Positions 1 through 6,627 of a stretch of 20,253 bases of DNA are shown piece after piece. The position numbers and the translations under genes were made by a program. Origin of the DNA: Anaerolineaceae bacterium (lineage in GTDB: Bacteria > Chloroflexota > Anaerolineae > Anaerolineales > Villigracilaceae); NCBI GenBank assembly GCA_022181005.1, contig BQMV01000131.1, forward strand, positions 1 to 20,253. Reading direction: 5' to 3'. The notes beneath the pieces are model-generated. The model searched no databases. It saw only the letters and a program-made list of their open reading frames with translations, and was not told the origin of the DNA. Each line of letters begins with the position of its first letter. Positions within the stretch are counted from its first letter, which is position 1.

Positions 1-120
1 ACTTGACACCTGTTAGTGTAATAGCTATATATTGGGTGATTTTTTTTTTTTTTTCAAGCAGAAGACGGCATACGAGATAAGGCCACGTGACTGGAGTTCA
101 GACGTGTGCTCTTCCGATCT
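1..120. other. Illumina adapter artefact at contig end (not genomic)
   Basis: Positions 55-78 are the P7 flow-cell sequence (CAAGCAGAAGACGGCATACG then AGAT). Positions 79-86 are an 8-nt index, AAGGCCAC, and 87-120 are the full TruSeq read-2 adapter arm ending CTTCCGATCT. On the opposite strand the index reads GTGGCCTT, which I recall as TruSeq LT index 20. The T run at 40-54 is the poly-A seen when a read runs past the adapter end, and 1-39 is then unreliable sequence. The layout is a read-through from a short insert that was built into the contig. Genomic sequence begins at 121, and nothing upstream should be annotated as a gene. Confidence 0.98.
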
Positions 121-774
121 GTACCGGCGCAGCTTGACAACGATGCAAACATGGCAGGCTTCGGCGAATGGACATTTGGCGCGGGCAAGGGACACCGCAG
201 CCTCGTCTACCTCACAATCAGCACCGGCGTCGGCGGCGGCGTGATCTGCAACGATATGCTTTTGCAGGGCTTCCACGGACTCGGCGCTGAGCTCGGTCAC
301 ATGCTCATTGACCCAAACGGGCCCCCTTGCGGTTGCGGTAAAAACGGGCACGTCGAATCGTTCTCATCGGGGACCGCCATTGCGCGATACGCAACCGAGC
401 AGATTCAAGCCGGGCAAAAATCCTCGCTTCAAGCCGGCGGAGGGCTCACCGCCGCTCAAATCGCCGACGCGGCGCGAGCAGGCGACACGTTCGCTATCTC
501 GACCTTTGCGCGCGCAGGATATTACCTCGGCATCGCGGTTGCCAATTATCTCGCTGTCTTCGACCCGTCCATTATCATTTTCGGCGGAGGCGTTTCGCAG
601 GTTGGCGACCTGTTGTTCAAATCGTTCGAGGAAAGTTTACGGACGCACATATTTCACCCTCGCTACTTGGATAATCTTAGCGTTGCTCAAGCCGCACTCG
701 GCGACGATTCGGGGCTGCTTGGCGCGCTCGCATGGGCGCGGCTCAAACAAAACGAGGGAGCGAGGGCGCAATGA
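121..774 (+). CDS. ROK-family sugar kinase / glucokinase, 5'-truncated
   Basis: This is the C-terminal ~217 residues of a ROK (repressor, ORF, kinase) protein; such enzymes phosphorylate glucose, N-acetylglucosamine or related sugars with ATP in the cytosol. Visible motifs in order are NDAN, with the conserved Asp/Asn near the sugar site; STGVGGGVI, the phosphate-binding glycine segment; GAELGH; and the zinc motif CGCGKNGHVE. The family zinc motif is usually CxCGxxGCxE, so the third Cys is His here. A FGGGVS segment near the C-terminus fits the ATP-binding domain. The N-terminal half, including the first ATP-binding DxGxT motif, is lost because the contig ends in adapter; an apparent ATG at 106 lies in adapter and is false. 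Substrate is not determinable. Absence of an N-terminal DNA-binding domain cannot be checked. Confidence 0.9.
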   Translation, partial: VPAQLDNDANMAGFGEWTFGAGKGHRSLVYLTISTGVGGGVICNDMLLQGFHGLGAELGHMLIDPNGPPCGCGKNGHVESFSSGTAIARYATEQIQAGQKSSLQAGGGLTAAQIADAARAGDTFAISTFARAGYYLGIAVANYLAVFDPSIIIFGGGVSQVGDLLFKSFEESLRTHIFHPRYLDNLSVAQAALGDDSGLLGALAWARLKQNEGARAQ

Positions 775-854
775 CCAGGCGGATCTACGTGCGCTCCTCA
801 TGGCTCACCGCCAAGTGGTGGACAGCGGACATAAGGCGCAACCAAGCGACTTAA
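771..854 (+). CDS. Possible 27-residue ORF overlapping the ROK gene stop (doubtful)
   Basis: An ATG at 771 overlaps the ROK stop codon as ATGA, the usual geometry of translational coupling. The frame runs 27 codons (MTRRIYVRSSWLTAKWWTAD...) to TAA at 852-854. The peptide is basic and Trp-rich and resembles no family I recognise. It could be a real coupled small protein, the remnant of a longer gene, or chance. Nothing beyond the overlap supports it. Confidence 0.2.
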   Translation: MTRRIYVRSSWLTAKWWTADIRRNQAT

Positions 855-858
855 GCGG

Positions 859-874
859 CTCAGGCTGACCTGAG
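859..874. repeat. Inverted repeat CTCAGG-CTGA-CCTGAG
   Basis: A 6-bp stem with a 4-nt loop lies just past the small ORF in the 222-bp gap between the ROK and aminotransferase genes. There is no T tract after it, so it is a poor intrinsic terminator by itself. Confidence 0.4.
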
Positions 875-915
875 TTCGAAGCGTTGTTTGCCTCATACAA
901 GTCGTCGTTCACAAC

Positions 916-937
916 AACGTTTCGCGCGCGAAGCGTT
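916..937. repeat. 22-bp near-perfect palindrome around TTCGCGCGCGAA
   Basis: AACGTTTCGCG pairs with CGCGAAGCGTT, with one T-G wobble; the core 921-932 is a perfect 12-bp palindrome. As RNA it would give a 9-bp stem with a GCGC loop. It lies 60 bp before the aminotransferase start. It may end the ROK transcript (no T run follows) or be an operator. The rest of 775-996 shows nothing else recognisable apart from the ribosome site for the next gene. Confidence 0.45.
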
Positions 938-996
938 CCCTCCAATTAAAAGGGTCGGCTTCCTACTGGAACGGCGCAATTACACAAGGAATTACC

Positions 997-2325
997 ATGA
1001 ACAAATTAAACGTACCTGGTCCTAAAGCGCAGGCTATTTTAGAGCGCGACCAGAAAGCCATTTCATCGTCGTACCCGCGCGCCTACCCATTCGTGATGGA
1101 TCATGGCAAAGGCGTGGAAGTATGGGACGTGGACGGCAATCGCTTTCTCGACATGATGGCCGGCATTGCCGTAATCTCCACTGGACACGCGCATCCGCGA
1201 GTCGTCAAGGCGGTGCAAGATGCAGCGGAGAAATTTATGCACATTTCTTCCGATTTCTATCATGAAGGTTGGGTGAACTTAAGCGAAAAGCTGGATCAGA
1301 TCGCTCCATTCAAAGAGCCCGCCAAAGTGTTCCTTGGCAATTCAGGAACCGAAGCGGTCGAAGCGGCGATTAAACTAGCGAAGTATAAAACCCAACGACA
1401 GAATTTCATCGCGTTCACAGGCGCGTTTCACGGGCGCACGATGGGCGCAGTATCGTTCACTGCGAGCAAGTCAACCTATCATCACGGATTCTATCCATTG
1501 ATGCCCGGCGTCACACATGTTCCTTATCCGAACGAGTACCGTCCCGTTTTGGCGCGTCGAGCGGGCGAAGATTACGGCGAAACCTGCGTACGCTTCATCG
1601 AAGAAGAAGTCTTCGCGCGCAACGTGCCCGGCGAAGACGTGGCAGGCATTATCATTGAGCCGATTCAAGGCGAAGGCGGCTACCTCGTCCCGCCGGACGG
1701 TTTCTTCCCAGCCTTGCGCGCGCTATGCGATAAATATGGAATTTTGCTGATCGTAGACGAGGTGCAAAGCGGCGTCGGACGCACCGGTAAATGGTGGGCG
1801 GTTGAGCATTGGGGCGTGGAGCCGGACATCGTCGCTTCCGCAAAAGGCATCGCTTCGGGCATTCCACTGGGCGCGTGCATCGCCCGCGAATCGGTCATGA
1901 CGTGGCCCAAAGGCGCGCACGGCAACACCTATGGCGGCAACCCTATCGCTTGCGCCGCTTCACTCGCAACGCTCAAATTGGTCGAAGAGCGCTATCTCGC
2001 TAACGCGGTCGAAGTGGGGCAATATCTTATTGATGCGCTGGAAGAAATTCAAGCGCGTCATCCTTCGATGGGCGCAGTGCGCGGGAAAGGTTTGATGGTC
2101 GGCGTGGAATTCGTCAAAGATAAGAACACGAAAGAACCGGGCGACGAGATTCGCAACGCCGTTGAGCGCAACGCATTCGAACACGGCTTGCTCGCGCTCG
2201 GCTGTGGAAAATCCACTATCCGTTTCGCGCCGCCGCTATGTATCGAGAGAAAAGACGTAGATGAAGGTTTGGAAATCTTCGAAGCAGCCGTCGCCATGTC
2301 CGAAAAATCGCACGGTTTGAAATAA
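997..2325 (+). CDS. Class III PLP-dependent aminotransferase (4-aminobutyrate / acetylornithine type)
   Basis: A 442-residue, full-length fold-type I aminotransferase that moves an omega-amino group (GABA, acetylornithine or a similar substrate) to 2-oxoglutarate in the cytosol. Visible signatures are GNSGTEAVEAAIK (about 114-126, phosphate binding), GAFHGRTMGAVS, EPIQGEGGY (cofactor/substrate region), VDEVQSGVGRTG with Asp254 for the pyridine nitrogen and Gln257, and SAKGIASG with Lys283 as the Schiff-base lysine. TYGGNP follows. The EPIQGEGGY and GRTGKWWAVEH segments look like GabT-type enzymes, but acetylornithine or putrescine aminotransferases cannot be excluded. Start: AAGGA lies 6 nt before ATG 997. 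A strong palindrome follows the stop. No biosynthetic partner gene is adjacent, so the pathway is open. Confidence 0.9.
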   Translation: MNKLNVPGPKAQAILERDQKAISSSYPRAYPFVMDHGKGVEVWDVDGNRFLDMMAGIAVISTGHAHPRVVKAVQDAAEKFMHISSDFYHEGWVNLSEKLDQIAPFKEPAKVFLGNSGTEAVEAAIKLAKYKTQRQNFIAFTGAFHGRTMGAVSFTASKSTYHHGFYPLMPGVTHVPYPNEYRPVLARRAGEDYGETCVRFIEEEVFARNVPGEDVAGIIIEPIQGEGGYLVPPDGFFPALRALCDKYGILLIVDEVQSGVGRTGKWWAVEHWGVEPDIVASAKGIASGIPLGACIARESVMTWPKGAHGNTYGGNPIACAASLATLKLVEERYLANAVEVGQYLIDALEEIQARHPSMGAVRGKGLMVGVEFVKDKNTKEPGDEIRNAVERNAFEHGLLALGCGKSTIRFAPPLCIERKDVDEGLEIFEAAVAMSEKSHGLK

Positions 2326-2345
2326 ACCGCCGCGCAACACAAATA

Positions 2346-2373
2346 AACAAACCCCGGGCGCCCGGGGTTTGTT
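2346..2373. terminator. 28-bp perfect palindrome, likely terminator of the aminotransferase gene
   Basis: AACAAACCCCGGGC is followed directly by its exact complement GCCCGGGGTTTGTT, 21 nt after the stop. The stem is very GC-rich and ends in TTTGTT, then GCATTAAAACAATTTT. Being a perfect palindrome with A-rich and T-rich flanks it could act on both strands. Confidence 0.75.
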
Positions 2374-2427
2374 GCATTAAAACAATTTTCCGAACGTTTT
2401 CTTACCCATTTCTAGCGCTCTGAATGA

Positions 2428-2433
2428 TAAAAT
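2428..2433 (+). promoter_or_regulatory. -10-like TAAAAT immediately before the sensor kinase (leaderless candidate)
   Basis: TAAAAT ends 6 nt before ATG 2440, and there is no Shine-Dalgarno sequence between them. The spacing matches the TATAAT-N7-ATG layout at 6615, 14608 and 16273. No good -35 hexamer was seen. Confidence 0.45.
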
Positions 2434-2439
2434 TCATTC

Positions 2440-3972
2440 ATGCTCCCTGATTTCCGCGTGCGTCAAAGAGATTACCTGCTCGAAATTTCACGCGCTCTCA
2501 CACAAGAATTGGATCAAGAAAAACTGCTTAGGCGGATTCTGCTGATTGCGATTGAAATGCTGGCGGGGCAAGCCGGTCTTATCGCGCTTAAATATCAGGA
2601 CAGTTGGCGCGTCGCCGTCGCGCACGGCATCGCCCCCGCGTTTCTACGTTATCTCACGCCGTTGCTGGCGGAAGAGGACGTCCGCGAACTGGACGTGCTC
2701 GAGCTCAACCGCATGTTAAAAGAATTAACCTATACCGCCAGCATGGGGCTTCTCAACGGAACGGCGCTCGCGCTCGTCGCGCATCGGCAAGTCATCGGCG
2801 TTATTTTCATCTTCAGGAATTATGAAAGCGGCTTCACGGCGAATGACCGCGTTATCTTACAATCTTTCGCCGACCAAGCCGCCATCGCCGTATATAACGC
2901 GCAGCTCTACGGGCAGGTTTCCTACGAGAAGCACCGGCTAGACGCTCTCCTCGATTCCGCCGCCGACGGCATCATCATCCTTAACGCGGATCTAACGATC
3001 GAGCGCGTTAACAATGCGTTCGAACATCTTTACGGCAAGACGCACGACGAACTCGTCAACCTGCCGCATAACGACGCGATCCGCTGGGAGGGCAAACCGC
3101 AAGGCTCCACGCTCGACGAAGCGATTGCCAACGGCTGGCCCCTCACGCCTAGCGCCACGCTGTATATGGAAGGCGATCTTAAACGCGATACAGCGCCGCC
3201 GCTCCCGGTCGGGGTCACATACGCGCCGTTGCTTTCGCCCAACGGAAAGCTGCACAACATCATCGTCAGCGTGCGCGATATTACTCACTTCCGCACAGCG
3301 GACGAGCTCAAAGCGACGTTTATTTCTGTCGTAAGCCACGAATTAAGAACGCCTGTAGCGCTGATCAAAGGCTACGCATCCACCTTACGCCGCGACGATG
3401 CCAAATGGGACAAACGCACCATCAACGATTCGCTCACAGTGATCGAGGACGAAGCCGATCGTTTAAGCAAAATGATTGACGACCTGCTCGATGCGTCGCG
3501 TTTACAAGCGGGCGGTTTCAGCCTGCATCGCGCAGACGTCTCCTTGCCCTCGCTGGCAAAACGCATTGCCGAACGCTTCTCGACGCAATCGAAACGCCAC
3601 GACATCGTCACAGATTTTCCAGAGAATTTCCCCATTATTCTTGCCGATGAGAATCGCATCGAACAAGTGATCGCTAACCTCGTCTCCAATTCGCTCAAAT
3701 ACGCGCCATCTGGCACGATCGCAATTAGCGGCGCAATCTATTCCGAACAAGTCGGAGTCTGCGTCTCCGACGAAGGCAAAGGCATAGATGCGCAGGATAT
3801 GCCGCACATCTTCGACCGGTTTTACCGGTCGACAAACGCAGTCAAACAGACGAAAGGCGCCGGGTTAGGTCTCTACCTTGCGCGCGCAATTGTCGAGGCG
3901 CACGGCGGTCACATTTGGGCGGACCCCAAACCTGACGTCGGCGCGCGCATCTGTTTCTCTCTTCCACGCTGA
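2440..3972 (+). CDS. Cytosolic GAF-PAS sensor histidine kinase
   Basis: A 510-residue two-component sensor kinase. Order: GAF-like domain (about 15-155, ending FADQAAIAVYNAQLY), PAS domain (about 165-285: LDSAADGIIILNADLTIERVNNAF... ending VRDITHF), HisKA dimerisation/phosphoacceptor helix with SHELRTP and His300, then a HATPase_c domain with N-box NLVSNSLKYAP (Asn413/Asn417), G1 box DEGKGID (Asp444) and G2 box GAGLGLYLA (about 473-481). No membrane segment or signal peptide is visible, so it should sense an internal signal through GAF or PAS; the ligand is unknown. It would autophosphorylate His300 and pass phosphate to a response regulator, but none is encoded here (orphan). The start at 2440 has no ribosome site and sits right after a -10-like hexamer. 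Confidence 0.92.
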   Translation: MLPDFRVRQRDYLLEISRALTQELDQEKLLRRILLIAIEMLAGQAGLIALKYQDSWRVAVAHGIAPAFLRYLTPLLAEEDVRELDVLELNRMLKELTYTASMGLLNGTALALVAHRQVIGVIFIFRNYESGFTANDRVILQSFADQAAIAVYNAQLYGQVSYEKHRLDALLDSAADGIIILNADLTIERVNNAFEHLYGKTHDELVNLPHNDAIRWEGKPQGSTLDEAIANGWPLTPSATLYMEGDLKRDTAPPLPVGVTYAPLLSPNGKLHNIIVSVRDITHFRTADELKATFISVVSHELRTPVALIKGYASTLRRDDAKWDKRTINDSLTVIEDEADRLSKMIDDLLDASRLQAGGFSLHRADVSLPSLAKRIAERFSTQSKRHDIVTDFPENFPIILADENRIEQVIANLVSNSLKYAPSGTIAISGAIYSEQVGVCVSDEGKGIDAQDMPHIFDRFYRSTNAVKQTKGAGLGLYLARAIVEAHGGHIWADPKPDVGARICFSLPR

Positions 3973-3999
3973 CGCGCTAAAAGCCTCGCAGCGGAATGG

Positions 4000-4005
4000 T
4001 AAAAT
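4000..4005 (+). promoter_or_regulatory. -10-like TAAAAT upstream of the CpXC gene
   Basis: GGTAAAATTC at 3998-4007 resembles the segment before the sensor kinase (GATAAAATTC). Here it lies 43 nt before ATG 4049, leaving an expected leader of about 35 nt that carries a GGAAA ribosome-site candidate at 4036-4040. No clear -35 is visible. Confidence 0.35.
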
Positions 4006-4048
4006 TCAAACATCAAATACTCTACCGTAGAAATTGGAAAAACGCTAC

Positions 4049-5419
4049 ATGACTCAAACACAAATCGCCTGCCCCAACTGCCGTCAGATGATTTCCGCGA
4101 ACATCGAACAACTCTTCGATGTGACGCAAGATCCGCAAGCCAAACAGCGTCTGCTTGGCGGGGCGTCAAATTTTGCGCGCTGTCCGCACTGTGGCTTTCA
4201 AGGGCGACTCGCTACGCCGATCGTTTATCACGACAACGATAAGGAACTGCTCCTCACCTTCTTCCCGCCTGAATTGAACGTGCCGTTCAACGAACAGGAA
4301 AAGACCATCGGACCGCTGATCAAAAAAGCGACCGACGCGCTCGCGCCTGAAAAACGGAAAGCCTACCTGTTCAACCCTATTCACAATTTGACCTACGATT
4401 CGATGGTGAAACTTATCTTGGAAAAAGACGGCGTCACACCTGAAATGCTCAAAGAACAGCAGGATCGGGCGCGCGTTATCGAACAAATTCTGCAAGCCAG
4501 TTCAGCCGAAGTGCGAAGCGAGATCCTCAAACAAAACAATGCGCTGGTTGACGAACAGTTCTTCGCGCTATTCAGCCGACTCGCGCAAGCCGCCTTACAG
4601 AGCGGCACGGAAGCGGTCGCTGCGCAAGTGACCGCCATTCAACAACAACTTCTCGAAGAGACCGACTTCGGACGCGAACTGCAAGAATCGCTGAAGGAAT
4701 TGGAAATCGCTCAAAAATCTCTGCAAGAAGTGGGACAGAATCTCACACGCGAGAAATTGCTTGAATTGGTCCTCGCTTCGCCCAACGACGCGCGTTTGCG
4801 CGGTTACGTCAGCGTAGCGCGCGGCGGCATGGATTATCAATTCTTCCAACTGCTCACCGAAAAAATTGACAAGGCAAGCAACGACGAGAAAGTCAAACTG
4901 GAATCGACGCGCGAGAAACTGCTCGATTTCGTCAGCGAGATGGACAAACAACTCGAAGCGCGCCAAAAACAGGCATTGGAATTTATTGAGGCGCTCCTCG
5001 TGCAGGATGATATTGTCAAAGCGGTGCGCGATAATCTCGACGGTTTCACGCAAGACGCGGTTGACCTTATCAACAGCCTGTTGCGGCAAGCGTCTGAGAA
5101 CAACGATTACACGCGCTTGGGCAAACTGCAGAAGATGGTGGAAGTGTTGCGCGAAGTTTCGACTCCGCCCGAAGTGGCTTTCGTGGAACAACTGCTCGAC
5201 GCGCCCGATGATGCGGCTGTTGAAAACATGTTGGAAGCGAACAAGGCGATGGTCAATGACCAATTCATGCAGGCATTGATCGGTCTGGTCGGGCAAGTAG
5301 ATCAAGCCGCCGAACAGGGCAACCCTGAGGCGAAGGCGTTGAGCGAAAAAATTAACGCGATCTACAAGTCCGCGCTAAAGTTTTCGATGAAACAGAATTT
5401 AGAAGTTCCTCAGTCCTAA
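4049..5419 (+). CDS. CpXC-domain zinc-finger protein with long helical C-terminal region
   Basis: A 456-residue cytosolic protein. The N-terminus carries two Cys pairs, CPNC (8-11) and CPHC (45-48), followed by GFQGRLATPIVYHDNDKELLLTFFPPEL. This is the pattern of the CpXC domain family (a zinc-ribbon-like domain of unknown function), here with extra Pro-Cys spacing. Residues from about 85 on are rich in Glu, Gln, Leu, Lys and Ala and read as long amphipathic helices (for example LEETDFGRELQESLKELEIAQKSLQEV), with no membrane segment. Start: ATG 4049 is chosen over the in-frame TTG at 4034 because it leaves the first CPNC about 8 residues in and has GGAAA 8 nt upstream. It is a single-gene unit ended by the hairpin at 5439. 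The molecular role is unknown; scaffolding or nucleic-acid contact is guesswork. Confidence 0.8.
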   Translation: MTQTQIACPNCRQMISANIEQLFDVTQDPQAKQRLLGGASNFARCPHCGFQGRLATPIVYHDNDKELLLTFFPPELNVPFNEQEKTIGPLIKKATDALAPEKRKAYLFNPIHNLTYDSMVKLILEKDGVTPEMLKEQQDRARVIEQILQASSAEVRSEILKQNNALVDEQFFALFSRLAQAALQSGTEAVAAQVTAIQQQLLEETDFGRELQESLKELEIAQKSLQEVGQNLTREKLLELVLASPNDARLRGYVSVARGGMDYQFFQLLTEKIDKASNDEKVKLESTREKLLDFVSEMDKQLEARQKQALEFIEALLVQDDIVKAVRDNLDGFTQDAVDLINSLLRQASENNDYTRLGKLQKMVEVLREVSTPPEVAFVEQLLDAPDDAAVENMLEANKAMVNDQFMQALIGLVGQVDQAAEQGNPEAKALSEKINAIYKSALKFSMKQNLEVPQS

Positions 5420-5438
5420 TCCATAAATTCAACGAAAT

Positions 5439-5468
5439 AAAAAACCGATGTTGACTCATCGGTTTTTT
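5439..5468. terminator. Bidirectional intrinsic terminator between CpXC and PLD genes
   Basis: AAAAAACCGATG, loop TTGACT, then CATCGGTTTTTT. The six T's follow the stem on the plus strand, and six A's precede it, giving T's on the minus strand. It therefore ends both the CpXC transcript (stop 5419) and the convergent PLD transcript (stop 5491). Confidence 0.9.
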
Positions 5469-5490
5469 GTCGCTTCTTAGGATAGATCCG

Positions 5491-6606
5491 CTAATCATGC
5501 GCAGCCTTCCATACTCGTTCAAACTCCAACATAAATTGTTGGGCAATCGCCGCGTTATAAATGATGAGCAAATTTTCGTCGTTGCGTTCTTCGGCAGCTC
5601 TTGAAAAATTATACGAGCCGAACACAACGATGGATTCATCCACGATGAAAACCTTATGGTGCATCTGCCCGTCAATGCCATCAATACGGACGCTCAGTCC
5701 CGCCTGTTTGAATGGATCGTACTCTGTGCCTTGATTTGACTTGACCTGCTCCTCATCCATCACGCCGCGCACAGTCAGCCCCGCTCCCGCCTTCTCGCGC
5801 ACAATCTCGCCTAATTTGTCTGACGTGAATGAAAACGTCAGGAAGTAAATGCTTTCCGTCGCGCCGCTCAACACAGCGGCGATTTGATCGAGCGTTCCGT
5901 CGTCGGGTGAAAAAAACGTATCTATGCGAGTCCCGTCAATTGTCAGAGTTGGATAAGGCGTTTTGCGTACGACCGATTCGCCAAACTTATGGTCGAGGAA
6001 CATTTCTTCAAACTCTTTCGTATAATTTTCCGCCAATTTCGTCGAACGGATTCGCATCAGGTTATTGTCATCGTCATACGTTCCCGAATCGGTGTAATTC
6101 ATCGAACCCAGCCAAACTTCAGAGCGGTCAATCACGATAAATTTGTTGTGCATCAACCCCTTTTGCCCGTCGCCGACGATGGGAATGCCCGCTTCCAATA
6201 ACATCTGCACATCGGAAGAATCCATATTCGTGGATTCCATCGCCAACCGCACAGTCACGCCGCGAGAATGCGCGCGCAACAACGCATTACGGACGCTGTT
6301 TAGCGTCAGGCTATACGCTGCCGCATCTACGCTCAAACGCGCCGCATCAAGCGCCGCTATAAGCGGAACATCTATGCCGCCTGTGCCTTGTAGAGAAAAC
6401 GAGTCTGTTGGATCAGTAAAATACAACTCGAACCACGCGCCGCGAACGCCATAGCCTGTTTGCAGATCAATCAGCGAGAGCGCGGGCTGCGCAGACGGCG
6501 TTTCTATCGTCTGACCAGCAATAGGCGTAGAACGCGCGCACGCGGAAAGCGCCGTGCAAACGACAAGCCAGCCATGCCAAATTCTTTGGCGGGTTATTCT
6601 ATTCAT
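5491..6606 (-). CDS. Phospholipase D-like lipoprotein (two HKD motifs)
   Basis: A 371-residue protein starting at ATG 6606 (ATG 6609, one codon earlier, is equally in frame). N-terminus MNRITRQRIWHGWLVVCTAL then SAC: a short lipoprotein signal with lipobox LSAC, Cys23. It is therefore probably exported and lipid-anchored. Two PLD half-sites follow: HNKFIVID (His153, Lys155, Asp160) then GSMNYTDSG, and HHKVFIVD (His316, Lys318, Asp323) then GSYNFSRAAEERNDEN. Both HxKxxxxD catalytic sets are complete. The arrangement is that of the PLD-like superfamily (phospholipases, cardiolipin synthases, Nuc-type nucleases). The GSxNFSxxAExRNDEN tail resembles the phosphodiesterase/Nuc branch, but the substrate cannot be told. 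It is transcribed divergently from murJ. Confidence 0.85.
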   Translation of the reverse strand: MNRITRQRIWHGWLVVCTALSACARSTPIAGQTIETPSAQPALSLIDLQTGYGVRGAWFELYFTDPTDSFSLQGTGGIDVPLIAALDAARLSVDAAAYSLTLNSVRNALLRAHSRGVTVRLAMESTNMDSSDVQMLLEAGIPIVGDGQKGLMHNKFIVIDRSEVWLGSMNYTDSGTYDDDNNLMRIRSTKLAENYTKEFEEMFLDHKFGESVVRKTPYPTLTIDGTRIDTFFSPDDGTLDQIAAVLSGATESIYFLTFSFTSDKLGEIVREKAGAGLTVRGVMDEEQVKSNQGTEYDPFKQAGLSVRIDGIDGQMHHKVFIVDESIVVFGSYNFSRAAEERNDENLLIIYNAAIAQQFMLEFERVWKAAHD

Positions 6607-6609
6607 CAT

Positions 6610-6623
6610 ACGATTATAATCGT
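6610..6623. promoter_or_regulatory. Palindromic bidirectional -10 region, PLD lipoprotein / murJ
   Basis: ACGATTATAATCGT is a perfect 14-bp palindrome filling most of the 21-bp gap between two divergent genes. On the plus strand it gives TATAAT (6615-6620), 7 nt before murJ ATG 6628. On the minus strand it gives TATAAT (6618-6613), 3 nt before ATG 6609 and 6 nt before ATG 6606. Neither side has room for a leader with a ribosome site. The -35 region of each promoter would lie inside the other gene. Confidence 0.6.
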
Positions 6624-6627
6624 GCCA

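Noticed and set aside
32..244. Open frame starting in the adapter, plus strand
   Set aside because: Its first half is translated P7/TruSeq adapter and the second half is an out-of-frame reading of the ROK gene.
308..868. 186-codon frame overlapping the ROK kinase
   Set aside because: It is another frame of a gene with clear ROK motifs; its Arg/Ser-rich product has no recognisable family features.
4595..5305. 236-codon antisense frame within the CpXC gene
   Set aside because: A His/Phe/Arg-rich product typical of the reverse of a Glu/Gln/Lys-rich helical gene; no ribosome site or family motif.
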